A stretch of DNA of 10,410 nt, from the NCBI GenBank assembly GCA_024402835.1, contig JAKSSZ010000020.1, positions 1-10,410 of the forward strand, given 5' to 3'. Under the pieces are notes generated by a model. It was not told the origin of the DNA and did no database searches. It saw only the letters and a program-made list of their open reading frames with translations. The stretch's first letter is position 1. Every line of letters begins with the position of its first letter. Source of the stretch: Alphaproteobacteria bacterium. GTDB taxonomy: Bacteria > Pseudomonadota > Alphaproteobacteria > Rs-D84. Position numbers and translations under genes: made by a program. Positions 1 through 5,642 of this stretch are shown piece by piece.

Positions 1-8
1 GAAATAAT

Positions 9-13
9 AGGAG
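9..13 (+). promoter_or_regulatory. Ribosome binding site of rpsS
   Basis: AGGAG at 9-13 lies 7 nt before the rpsS ATG. It is one of the few consensus-length Shine-Dalgarno sites here; most genes in the window use AAAAGG or AAAGGG. Bases 1-20 contain two adjacent stop triplets (5-7 and 8-10), either of which could end an upstream gene (rplB is expected), but too little is present to say. Confidence 0.7.
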
Positions 14-20
14 TGTATAA

Positions 21-299
21 ATGTCTCGTTCAGTATGGAAAGGTCCTTATGTTCATCCTTCTCTTTTAAAGAAAGTAGCAGTTGCTATCGAAAAAGATGA
101 TCATAAACCTATAAAAACATGGTCTCGTGGCAGTACAATTATACCAAGTATGGTAGGATTGACATTTGATGTTCACAATGGAAACAAATTTATACCAGTA
201 TCTATCGTAGAAGAAATGATAAATCATAAACTTGGTGAATTTGCTCCAACACGTACTTTCAAAGGTCACGCCGCGAATAAAAAAGCAGCTACAAAATAA
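21..299 (+). CDS. rpsS: 30S ribosomal protein S19
   Basis: S19 sits in the head of the 30S subunit next to S13 and contacts tRNA in the A and P sites. The 92-residue product has the normal family length. It opens with MSRSVWKGPYV and carries the family segments TWSRGSTIIPSMVG (about 34-47), VHNG (about 51-54) and HKLGEFAPTRTFKGH (about 69-83), followed by a short Lys/Ala tail. The histidine commonly found after MVG is replaced by Leu (MVGLTF). The start is fixed by AGGAG 7 nt upstream. rplV follows after 13 nt, the usual S10-operon order, so it is very probably co-transcribed with an rplB lying just off the left edge. Confidence 0.98.
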   Translation: MSRSVWKGPYVHPSLLKKVAVAIEKDDHKPIKTWSRGSTIIPSMVGLTFDVHNGNKFIPVSIVEEMINHKLGEFAPTRTFKGHAANKKAATK

Positions 300-312
300 A
301 TAGGATGATGAT

Positions 313-723
313 ATGACAAGATATGGAATAAAAGAAAATCAAGCTCGTGCGTTTAATAAAATGATACGCATAAGTCACCAAAAATTGAATCTTGTTTGTG
401 ACATGGTTCGTGGCTTGCCTGTTGATCGTGCTATAGATGTTTTGAAATTTTCTAAAAAACGTGTAGCAAACGATGTTCTAAAAACATTGTTATCTGCTGT
501 TGCTAATGCAGAACATAATCAACATTTGACTGTTGAATCACTGTTCATCAAAGAAATTTGGTGTGGCAAAGCATTGACAATGAAACGTATTATGGCTGGG
601 CCTCGTGGCAGTGCTCGTCCAATTTTGAAACCTTTTTCCAATTTGACAATTGTCTTGGAATCTGGCACAGCACCTGAAACAAAACAGGAAACAAAATCAA
701 CAAAAAAAAATAAGGTGAAATAA
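313..723 (+). CDS. rplV: 50S ribosomal protein L22
   Basis: L22 binds 23S rRNA and sends a long beta-hairpin into the wall of the peptide exit tunnel. The 136-residue product shows the helical core (RISHQKLNLVCDMVRG, about 19-34; SAVANAEHN, about 61-69). It also shows the hairpin arms and tip (KALTMKRIMAGPRGSARPILKPFSNLTIVLE, near 85-116 in total), including the MKR triplet familiar from macrolide-resistance work. It is longer than the 110-residue E. coli protein because of a short N-terminal extension and a hydrophilic Lys/Thr-rich C-terminal tail (about 117-136). AGGA at 302-305 supports the start. The stop is one base before the rpsC ATG, and the rpsC binding site lies inside the end of this gene, which suggests translational coupling. 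Confidence 0.98.
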   Translation: MTRYGIKENQARAFNKMIRISHQKLNLVCDMVRGLPVDRAIDVLKFSKKRVANDVLKTLLSAVANAEHNQHLTVESLFIKEIWCGKALTMKRIMAGPRGSARPILKPFSNLTIVLESGTAPETKQETKSTKKNKVK

Positions 724-724
724 A

Positions 725-1486
725 ATGGGACAGAAAGTATCACCAGTTTCTTTACGCGAATTTATAAATAAAGTTACAGATTCTCGTTGGATTGCTAACA
801 AAAAAACTTATGCTAAATTGTTAGCCGAAGATGTAAAGATTCGTAAATTTGTTGAAAATTGGAAACTGTCAGACAGTTCATCAAAAGCAGATGACAAGTC
901 AAAAGTAAAAAAGATAATGACTTTGAAAAAAGCGGGTCTTGCAAAAGTAGTTATAGAAAGAGTTGGTGCAAAATTAGTTGTCACAATTCATTCTTCTCGT
1001 CCTGGTATTATTATCGGGAAAGAGGGTGCCGATATAACAAAATTGCGTGAAGATATACGTAAACTTGTTGGAACAGATAAAGTTGTTGTTAATGTATCCG
1101 AAGTTCGTAAACCTGACTTGAATGCACAACTTGTTGCACAAAGTATTGCAAAACAAATTGAAGACCGTGTTGCATTTAAACGTGCTATGAAAAAAGCTGT
1201 TCAAAATGCAAGTCGTGCTGGTGCCCAAGGTATCAAAGTTATGTGCTCTGGTCGTTTGAATGGTGCAGAAATTGCCCGCAGTGAACAAATCCGCGAAGGT
1301 CGTATTCCTTTGCACACATTGCGTGCAGATATAGATTATGCATCTATCCAAGCAAAAACAACTTACGGTGTTGTCGGTGTAAAAGTATGGATTTACACAG
1401 GTGACGTTGTAAACAAAGAAAAACTGGCATCAGAAATGGCACGCCCTGCGGAATATGCCGGTAGTAGCGAAAAGAAAAGAAAATAA
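725..1486 (+). CDS. rpsC: 30S ribosomal protein S3, with an internal insertion
   Basis: S3 lies at the mRNA entry side of the 30S head and contributes to helicase activity on incoming mRNA. The protein has 253 residues, against 233 in E. coli. The type-II KH domain carries the GKEG loop (98-101). The C-terminal domain has NASRAGAQGIKVMCSGRL, GAEIARSE, REGRIPLHTLRADIDY and GVKVWIYTGD. Two oddities stand out. The usual N-terminal GhRLG motif reads SLREF (9-13). About 20 extra residues lie between positions 44 and 64 (a Ser/Asp/Lys-rich stretch) before the conserved VIER (76-79), which in E. coli is at 56-59. The reading frame is uninterrupted and conserved on both sides, so the insertion looks real rather than a sequencing error. 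AAGGTG at 712-717 serves as binding site. Confidence 0.97.
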   Translation: MGQKVSPVSLREFINKVTDSRWIANKKTYAKLLAEDVKIRKFVENWKLSDSSSKADDKSKVKKIMTLKKAGLAKVVIERVGAKLVVTIHSSRPGIIIGKEGADITKLREDIRKLVGTDKVVVNVSEVRKPDLNAQLVAQSIAKQIEDRVAFKRAMKKAVQNASRAGAQGIKVMCSGRLNGAEIARSEQIREGRIPLHTLRADIDYASIQAKTTYGVVGVKVWIYTGDVVNKEKLASEMARPAEYAGSSEKKRK

Positions 1487-1497
1487 AGGTTTTAATC

Positions 1498-1911
1498 ATG
1501 TTAATGCCAAATAAAACAAAATTTCGCAAACAACAAAAAGGCCGTATTCATGGTGCCACAAAAGGTGGAAGTGAATTAGCTTTTGGTTCGTTTGGTTTGA
1601 AAGCGATGTCTCCTGAACGTGTTACTGCACGTCAGATAGAAGCAGCACGTCGTGCTATTACTCGTCACATGAGACGTATGGGTAAATTATGGATTCGTAT
1701 TTTCCCAGATGTTCCAGTTACCACAAAACCTGGTGGTGTTCGTATGGGTAAGGGTAAAGGTGCAGTTGAATACTGGATTTGTCGTGTTAAACCTGGACGT
1801 ATAATGTTCGAAGTTGACGGTGTAAAACCAGAAGTCGCTCAAGAAGCATTTGCGTTGGCTGCGGCAAAATTACCAGTAAAAACAAAAATAGTAGAACGTA
1901 AAATGAATTAA
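1498..1911 (+). CDS. rplP: 50S ribosomal protein L16
   Basis: L16 organises the A-site tRNA elbow region of the 50S subunit and binds 23S rRNA near the central protuberance. The 137-residue product has the standard length. Its landmarks are the opening MLMPNKTKFRKQQKGR, FGSFGLKA, IEAARRAITRHMRRMGKLWIR (about 47-67 in total), FPDVPVTTKPGGVRMGKGKG (about 69-88) and a C-terminal EAFALAAAKLPVKTK. An in-frame ATG also occurs at 1504, but 1498 is preferred because family members begin ML.P and AAAGG lies 8 nt before it (1485-1489). That binding site overlaps the rpsC stop codon, so translation of the two genes is probably linked. Confidence 0.98.
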   Translation: MLMPNKTKFRKQQKGRIHGATKGGSELAFGSFGLKAMSPERVTARQIEAARRAITRHMRRMGKLWIRIFPDVPVTTKPGGVRMGKGKGAVEYWICRVKPGRIMFEVDGVKPEVAQEAFALAAAKLPVKTKIVERKMN

Positions 1912-1933
1912 TACAGTGCAAAAGGTTATAAAA

Positions 1934-2131
1934 ATGGCAGAAAAGAAAGCAGAAAATAAAGAAGCGTTAACAACAGAAGCACTAAAAAGCAAACTTGTTG
2001 ATTTGAAAAAAGAACAATTAAATCAACGTTTTCAATTGGCTTCTGGGCAATTGCCTAAAACACATGTTTTGCGTCAAACTCGCCGTGAAATTGCACGTGT
2101 AAAGACAAAATTGAACGCTAAAAAGAACTAA
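1934..2131 (+). CDS. rpmC: 50S ribosomal protein L29
   Basis: L29 is a small two-helix protein near the exit tunnel, where with L23 it helps form the docking surface for chaperones and SRP. The product from the ATG at 1934 has 65 residues, within the family range. It contains the typical LKSKLVDLKKEQLNQRFQLA helix followed by SGQLPKTHVLRQTRREIARVKT. A GTG at 1916 would add six residues in frame. I reject it because AAAAGG at 1919-1924 sits 9 nt before the 1934 ATG and inside that extension. The gene starts 22 nt after rplP and ends 67 nt before rpsQ. That gap is unusually wide for this part of the operon. Confidence 0.95.
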   Translation: MAEKKAENKEALTTEALKSKLVDLKKEQLNQRFQLASGQLPKTHVLRQTRREIARVKTKLNAKKN

Positions 2132-2135
2132 AACT

Positions 2136-2163
2136 TTGACTTTTTGATTTTTTAGTATAAAAT
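2136..2163 (+). promoter_or_regulatory. Possible promoter upstream of rpsQ
   Basis: TTGACT (2136-2141) is followed after 16 nt by TAAAAT (2158-2163); each matches the sigma70-type hexamer at five of six positions. The same arrangement, with the same 16-nt spacing, appears upstream of rpsM at 8105-8132. A promoter just before the last gene of the S10 block would be an internal one. The same bases also form a strong inverted repeat (2144-2166), so either reading may be the relevant one. No mapped transcription start supports it. Confidence 0.35.
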
Positions 2164-2166
2164 CAA
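2144..2166 (+). other. Hairpin between rpmC and rpsQ
   Basis: TTGATTTT (2144-2151), a 7-nt loop and AAAATCAA (2159-2166) make a perfect 8-bp stem. An outer GAC/GTC pairing (2138-2140 with 2069's downstream counterpart at 2169-2171) could extend it across a small internal loop. There is no GC-rich stem followed by a T-tract, so it does not look like an intrinsic terminator. In RNA it would lie 33 nt before the rpsQ start. Confidence 0.4.
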
Positions 2167-2198
2167 TGGTCGGGTCAGTAAAATAAAGGGACAAAGTT

Positions 2199-2465
2199 AT
2201 GCCAAAACGTATACTGCAAGGAACTATAACAAGTACAGCAAATGACAAAACGGTTGTTGTCGAAGTAGAACGTCGTTTCCGTCATCCATTGTATGGAAAG
2301 TTTGTAAAGCAGAATAAAAAATACAAGGCACATGATGAAAACAACGAATATAAAGTTGGTGAAATCGTTGCCATCGAAGAACACCGTCCTATATCCAAAA
2401 CAAAAACTTGGGTTGTAAAAGGTCGTGTTGGGGTCAGCAAAGATACATCTGTTAATGTTGACTAA
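2199..2465 (+). CDS. rpsQ: 30S ribosomal protein S17
   Basis: S17 is an early-binding OB-fold protein of the 30S body that contacts 16S rRNA helices 7 and 11. The 88-residue product shows the family pattern MPKRILQGTITS, NDKTVVVEVERRFRHPLYGK (about 16-35), KKYKAHDENNEYKVGE (about 40-55) and HRPISKTKTWVV (about 62-73). A short tail follows, slightly longer than in E. coli. AAAGGG at 2185-2190 lies 8 nt before the ATG. In the classical arrangement this is the last gene of the S10 operon, and here a 121-nt structured gap follows it before rplN, consistent with a regulatory boundary. Confidence 0.98.
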   Translation: MPKRILQGTITSTANDKTVVVEVERRFRHPLYGKFVKQNKKYKAHDENNEYKVGEIVAIEEHRPISKTKTWVVKGRVGVSKDTSVNVD

Positions 2466-2586
2466 GTAAAAAACAAGGTGGGTTTTTTGAGGGTAAGATA
2501 TAAAACGAAATATATTTTACCAGTCGAAACCCGGTAACAAAGCAGCAGGGGATTGCCTTGCTTGCAGGAATCAAGGGAAAAAAGTT
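2466..2586 (+). promoter_or_regulatory. Structured leader upstream of rplN (S10/spc boundary)
   Basis: This 121-nt non-coding stretch holds several inverted repeats. GGTAAGATATA (2492-2502) pairs with TATATTTTACC (2511-2521), 11 bp with one G-U, around an AAACGAAA loop. GCAGCAGG (2542-2549) pairs with CCTTGCTTGC (2556-2565) if two T's are bulged. CCTTG (2556-2560) can instead pair with CAAGG (2572-2576), which would mask most of the rplN binding site AAGGG (2573-2577). A third option pairs GATT(G)CCT (2551-2558) with AGGAATC (2566-2572). The pairings are mutually exclusive, as in a translational switch. A weak promoter (TTGAGG 2487, 18 nt, TATATT 2511) is also possible. Pairings were found by eye and no folding energy was calculated. 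Confidence 0.45.
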
Positions 2587-2961
2587 ATGATTCAAAATGA
2601 AACAATTATGACAGTTGCAGATAACTCTGGTGCACGTAAAGCATTGTGTATCAAAGTTTTGGGCGGTTCTCATCGTCGTTATGCAACGGTTGGTGACAAA
2701 ATAGTTGTCGCTATAAAAGATGCTATTCCTCGTGGAAAAGTGCAAAAAGGAACTGTTCAACGTGCTATTATCGTTAGAACAAAATTCCCTGTTAAACGTC
2801 CAGATGGTTCTATCATCCGTTTTGATGATAATGCTGTTGTTTTAATCAACAAAAACAATTTTGAACCAATTGGAACTCGTATTTTTGGGCCAATTGCTCG
2901 TGAAGTTCGTCGTAAATATGACGTTCAAAAAATCGTGTCTTTGGCACCAGAAGTGATATAA
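2587..2961 (+). CDS. rplN: 50S ribosomal protein L14
   Basis: L14 binds 23S rRNA on the subunit interface, takes part in an intersubunit bridge with 16S rRNA, and is the docking site of silencing factor RsfS. The 124-residue product is essentially the canonical length. It has MIQNETIMTVADNSGARK, the IKVLGGS segment, RGKVQKGT, VKRPDGSIIRFDDNAVVLIN (about 69-88 in total), GTRIFGPIAREVR (about 98-110) and a terminal ALAPEVI-like end reading SLAPEVI. The ATG is preceded by AAGGG at 2573-2577 with a 9-nt spacer. Those bases can pair with CCTTG upstream (see the leader entry). It is the first gene of the spc block, and rplX follows after 24 nt. Confidence 0.98.
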   Translation: MIQNETIMTVADNSGARKALCIKVLGGSHRRYATVGDKIVVAIKDAIPRGKVQKGTVQRAIIVRTKFPVKRPDGSIIRFDDNAVVLINKNNFEPIGTRIFGPIAREVRRKYDVQKIVSLAPEVI

Positions 2962-2985
2962 TACTTTTGACAAAGGGTAAAAAAA

Positions 2986-3288
2986 ATGAAAATAAAAACA
3001 GGTGATGAAGTTATCGTTATTGCGGGAAAATATAAAGGCGTCAAAGGTAAAGTATTACAAGCACGTCCTTTGGAATCTCGTGTTGTTGTAGAAGGTGTAA
3101 ATCGTCATAAATGGCATGTTAAACCAACTCAAGAACAAGCAGGTCATATTGTTGACCGCGAAGCACCAATACATGTATCTAATGTTGCATTGATTGATTC
3201 TAAAACAAAAAAAGCAACACGTGTTGGGTACAAAATATCTGGTGACAAGAAAGTTCGTGTTTCCAAAAAATCTGGGACAGAATTATAA
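2986..3288 (+). CDS. rplX: 50S ribosomal protein L24
   Basis: L24 is an assembly-initiator protein that binds the 5' domain of 23S rRNA and sits near the tunnel exit. The 100-residue product opens with the KOW motif (KTGDEVIVIAGKYKGVKGKV, about 4-23). It continues with VVVEGVNRHKWHVKP (about 33-47), APIHVSNVALID (about 61-72) and a basic C-terminal region with RVGYK. Length and motif order match the family. AAAGGG at 2972-2977 supports the start. The gene follows rplN by 24 nt. The 48-nt gap to rplE carries a perfect hairpin described separately. Confidence 0.98.
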   Translation: MKIKTGDEVIVIAGKYKGVKGKVLQARPLESRVVVEGVNRHKWHVKPTQEQAGHIVDREAPIHVSNVALIDSKTKKATRVGYKISGDKKVRVSKKSGTEL

Positions 3289-3296
3289 AAAAAACA

Positions 3297-3316
3297 GATT
3301 CCGCTGTTACGGAATC
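3297..3316 (+). repeat. Hairpin repeat, copy 1, before rplE
   Basis: GATTCCG (3297-3303), loop CTGTTA and CGGAATC (3310-3316) form a perfect 7-bp stem. The inner 16 bases, TTCCGCTGTTACGGAA (3299-3314), occur again exactly at 5233-5248 before rplR, with the same loop. No T-tract follows, so it is not an intrinsic terminator. It ends 20 nt before the rplE ATG and leaves the binding site (3323-3329) free. Confidence 0.75.
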
Positions 3317-3336
3317 AGAACTAAAAAGGCACAAAA

Positions 3337-3882
3337 ATGCAAAGTAGATTGCGTGAAATTTATGAAAAAAATATAGTTCCTGAACTTGTAAAAGAATTCG
3401 GGTATAAAAATATGTTCGCAGTTCCAAAATTATCCAAAATCGTTTTGAATATGGGTGTTGGTGCTGCCGTATCTGATAAAAAGAAATTGGATGCTGCTGT
3501 TGCTGATTTAACAGCTATCGCTGCACAAAAACCAATTATAACCCATGCAAAGAAATCTATTGCTACTTATCGTTTACGGGAAGGTCAAGCCATAGGTACA
3601 AAAGTTACATTACGCGGTAAAAGAATGTATGATTTCTTGGATAAATTAATCACAGTGGCTTTACCACGTGTAAAAGATTTTCGTGGTTTATCAAAATCTA
3701 AATTTGATGGTCGTGGAAACTATGCTTTTGGTATAAAAGAACACTTGATATTCCCAGAAATATCTATTGATAAAATAGATGCAATACGTGGTATGGATAT
3801 CATCATAGTTACAACAGCAAAAACAGATGACGAAGCTCGTGCATTACTGACAAAAATCGGTATGCCTTTGGTTTTGAAATAG
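3337..3882 (+). CDS. rplE: 50S ribosomal protein L5
   Basis: L5 is one of the 5S rRNA-binding proteins of the central protuberance, contacts P-site tRNA and bridges to S13. The 181-residue protein is of family length. Recognisable segments are FAVPKLSKIVLNMGVG (about 28-43), KPIITHAKKSIATYRLREG (about 65-83), the TLRGKRMYDFLDKLI block (about 91-105), RDFRGLS-like KDFRGLSKSKFDGRGNYAFG (about 112-131), IFPEI (about 138-142) and the GMDI..VTTAKTD.EAR ending. AAAAAGG at 3323-3329 serves as ribosome binding site. The gene ends with TAG, whereas TAA ends its neighbours. A hairpin repeat lies just upstream, and rpsN follows after 15 nt. Confidence 0.98.
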   Translation: MQSRLREIYEKNIVPELVKEFGYKNMFAVPKLSKIVLNMGVGAAVSDKKKLDAAVADLTAIAAQKPIITHAKKSIATYRLREGQAIGTKVTLRGKRMYDFLDKLITVALPRVKDFRGLSKSKFDGRGNYAFGIKEHLIFPEISIDKIDAIRGMDIIIVTTAKTDDEARALLTKIGMPLVLK

Positions 3883-3897
3883 TCAAAAGGAAAAAAA

Positions 3898-4200
3898 ATG
3901 GCTAAATTATCATTGATAAACAAACAAAAAAATCGTGAAAAATTGGTTGCACAATATGCAAATAAACGTGCAGCAATAAAAGCAAAGATGTCTATAAATG
4001 CGACACCAGATGAACGTATAGATGCAATGAAAAAATTGGCAAAATTACCAAGAAATTCAAATCCTACACGTTTACATAATCGTTGTTCTATCACAGGTCG
4101 TTCACGTGGATTTTCACGTATGTTCGGTTTGTGTCGTCAACAATTACGCACAATGGCATCCGAAGGTAAATTACCAGGTGTTCGCAAGTCCAGTTGGTAA
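3898..4200 (+). CDS. rpsN: 30S ribosomal protein S14, zinc-free type
   Basis: S14 is a late-assembling protein of the 30S head beside S3 and S10. The 100-residue product is the long form. The region that holds two CXXC pairs in zinc-binding S14 here reads RLHNRCSITGRSRGF (about 60-74) with a single useful Cys, so it is the zinc-independent type. It ends GVRKSSW, the typical terminus of this form in Alphaproteobacteria. The N-terminal half is basic and helical (KLSLINKQKNREKLVAQYANKR). AAAAGG at 3885-3890 supports the ATG. The gap to rplE is 15 nt and to rpsH 54 nt. Confidence 0.98.
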   Translation: MAKLSLINKQKNREKLVAQYANKRAAIKAKMSINATPDERIDAMKKLAKLPRNSNPTRLHNRCSITGRSRGFSRMFGLCRQQLRTMASEGKLPGVRKSSW

Positions 4201-4216
4201 TCTAAATAAAATAACT

Positions 4217-4237
4217 CGGCTGTGGACAATGCAGCCA
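4217..4237 (+). other. Hairpin in the rpsN-rpsH gap
   Basis: GGCTGT (4218-4223) pairs with GCAGCC (4231-4236), 6 bp with one G-U, around GGACAAT. It is the most GC-rich part of the 54-nt gap. It stops 7 nt before the rpsH binding site TGGAG (4243-4247), so it would not mask it. S8 is the known autogenous regulator of the spc operon in E. coli, which makes a structure directly before its gene worth noting, but no S8-site consensus was verified here. Confidence 0.4.
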
Positions 4238-4254
4238 TAAAATGGAGTAAAAAT

Positions 4255-4653
4255 ATGTCAATGTCACATCCTATTGGAGATATGATTACCCGCATCCGTA
4301 ACGGACAAAATGCAGGTAAAGAATTCATTACTGTTCCAAATAGCAAATTGCGTAGTGCAGTTTTAACAGTATTGAAAGATGAAGGTTTCATAACAGATTT
4401 TCGTATGGAACAAATAGATGAAAAACGTTCTAATTTAGTTATAGAATTAAAATACGTTAATGGTAATGGTGCAATCCAAGAAATAACAATAGTTTCTAAA
4501 CCTGGACGTCGTGTATATTCCAGTTGTGCTCAAATGCCACGTGTTTTAAATGGTTTGGGTATAGCAATTGTATCAACACCAAATGGTGTTATGACAGATC
4601 ATCATGCACGTTCTATGAATGTTGGTGGTGAAATATTGTGCAAAGTTATTTAA
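4255..4653 (+). CDS. rpsH: 30S ribosomal protein S8
   Basis: S8 binds helix 21 of 16S rRNA early in assembly and, in E. coli, represses translation of the spc operon. From the ATG at 4255 the product has 132 residues and begins MSMSHPIGDMITRIRNGQNA, the usual family opening. An in-frame ATG at 4222 would add eleven residues with no family counterpart and lies inside a hairpin, so it is rejected; TGGAG at 4243-4247 also points to 4255. The C-terminal half shows ISKPGRR-like VSKPGRRVYS (about 81-90), VLNGLGIAIVSTPNGVMTDHHAR (about 97-119 in total) and GGEILCKVI. The stop is 16 nt before rplF. Confidence 0.97.
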   Translation: MSMSHPIGDMITRIRNGQNAGKEFITVPNSKLRSAVLTVLKDEGFITDFRMEQIDEKRSNLVIELKYVNGNGAIQEITIVSKPGRRVYSSCAQMPRVLNGLGIAIVSTPNGVMTDHHARSMNVGGEILCKVI

Positions 4654-4669
4654 TAAAAAGGAATTTATT

Positions 4670-5221
4670 ATGTCTCGTGCAGGAAAATATCCAATAGAAA
4701 TAAAAAACGGTGTTACTGTTGATATTACAGATACCGCAGTTATTGTAAAAGGGCCAAAGGGAGAAGTTAAAGTTCCTTTGAATACAAAAAATGCAACTTT
4801 AGTAGATATTAAACAAGAAAACAACAGCATTGTTGTTACCCCTAAAGATGCCGAAGAAAAAACATGTCGTGCTATGTGGGGAACAATGGCTCGTAATATC
4901 AAAGCCGCTGTCAAAGGTGTAACCGAAGGTTATTCCAAATCAATGTATATGAATGGTGTTGGTTATAAAGCATCAGTCAAAGGTAATATATTTACTTTGA
5001 TAGTAGGTTTCTCTCATGATGTTGTCATGGAAATCCCGGCTGGTTTAACTGTCACTATCGGTGAAACACCAACTGAATTCACAATATCTGGTATAGATAA
5101 AAATTTATTGGGTCAATTTGCAGATAAAATTCATAAAATACGTAAAGTAGACCCTTATAAAGCAAAAGGTATCTTCTATAAAGACGAATATATCCGTCGT
5201 AAAGAGGGTAAAAAGAAATAA
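4670..5221 (+). CDS. rplF: 50S ribosomal protein L6
   Basis: L6 lies near the sarcin-ricin loop and the base of the L7/L12 stalk, where translation factors bind. The 183-residue protein from the ATG at 4670 begins MSRAGKYPIEI and carries VKGPKGEV (about 24-31), the two related alpha/beta domains with VTEGYSKSMYMNGVGYKAS (about 84-102), and the C-terminal signature IRKVDPYKAKGIFYKDE (about 159-175) ending in basic residues. The frame stays open upstream to 4619 inside rpsH, but AAAAGG just before 4661 and the family start choose 4670. The 48-nt gap to rplR contains the second copy of the hairpin repeat. Confidence 0.98.
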   Translation: MSRAGKYPIEIKNGVTVDITDTAVIVKGPKGEVKVPLNTKNATLVDIKQENNSIVVTPKDAEEKTCRAMWGTMARNIKAAVKGVTEGYSKSMYMNGVGYKASVKGNIFTLIVGFSHDVVMEIPAGLTVTIGETPTEFTISGIDKNLLGQFADKIHKIRKVDPYKAKGIFYKDEYIRRKEGKKK

Positions 5222-5231
5222 TAAAAATTAA

Positions 5232-5249
5232 TTTCCGCTGTTACGGAAA
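5232..5249 (+). repeat. Hairpin repeat, copy 2, before rplR
   Basis: TTTCCG (5232-5237), loop CTGTTA and CGGAAA (5244-5249) form a perfect 6-bp stem. Sixteen bases (5233-5248) are identical to the element before rplE, though the flanks differ. It ends 20 nt before the rplR ATG at 5270, the same distance as copy 1 from the rplE ATG. Confidence 0.75.
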
Positions 5250-5269
5250 GAATAAAAAAAGGAAAAAAA

Positions 5270-5626
5270 ATGTTAAAACATTTATCTTCTCAAGAAAGAC
5301 GTACACTTGCAAATCGTGGTGCGTTGAAAAGAAAAAATCCAGGCAAAATTCGTTTGTCCGTATTTCGTTCTGGTCGTCACATAGAAGTTCAAGCTATAGA
5401 TGATGTCAAAGGTTGCACAGTATGTGCTGCTTCATCCAAAGAAAAAGCATTTACAGGACATGGTTGGAATGTTGCTGGTGCCGAAATGCTTGGTAAAATA
5501 TTTGCAGAACGTGCAGTAAAAGCCGGTATCGCAAATAATTGCTATTTTGAGCGTGGTCGTTATCTATATCATGGTCGTGTAAAAGCGTTGGGTGATGCCA
5601 TACGCGCAAACGGTGTAAATATATAA
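5270..5626 (+). CDS. rplR: 50S ribosomal protein L18
   Basis: L18 binds 5S rRNA and delivers it, with L5, to the central protuberance of the 50S subunit. The product has 118 residues, the normal length. Family features are the basic N-terminal region, KIRLSVFRSGRHIEVQAIDD (about 26-45), GAEMLGKIFAERAVKAGI (about 70-87 in total) and the C-terminal FERGRYLYHGRVKALGDAIR (about 93-112). The middle (about 46-66) is less like E. coli L18. A GGA-containing site at 5259-5263 lies about 7 nt before the ATG. The gene is 48 nt after rplF and 16 nt before rpsE, the usual spc order. Confidence 0.97.
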   Translation: MLKHLSSQERRTLANRGALKRKNPGKIRLSVFRSGRHIEVQAIDDVKGCTVCAASSKEKAFTGHGWNVAGAEMLGKIFAERAVKAGIANNCYFERGRYLYHGRVKALGDAIRANGVNI

Positions 5627-5642
5627 AAAAGGAAAATAAAAA

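Noticed and set aside
1916..1933. GTG start for L29
   Set aside because: The ribosome binding site AAAAGG falls inside the extension and is correctly spaced for the ATG at 1934.
2468..2488. AAAAAAC/GTTTTTT inverted repeat after rpsQ as a terminator
   Set aside because: The stem is almost entirely A-T pairs, and the T-run is part of the stem itself, so it is too weak to call.
3194..3376. 60-residue + frame overlapping rplX and rplE
   Set aside because: It overlaps two well-supported genes in another frame, has no motif, and crosses the hairpin repeat.
4222..4254. Upstream ATG that would lengthen S8 by eleven residues
   Set aside because: The extension has no family counterpart, lies in a hairpin, and the TGGAG site fits the ATG at 4255.
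4619..4669. Upstream ATG that would lengthen L6 by seventeen residues
   Set aside because: It lies inside rpsH, and family members start MSRxGK as at 4670, which has its own AAAAGG site.
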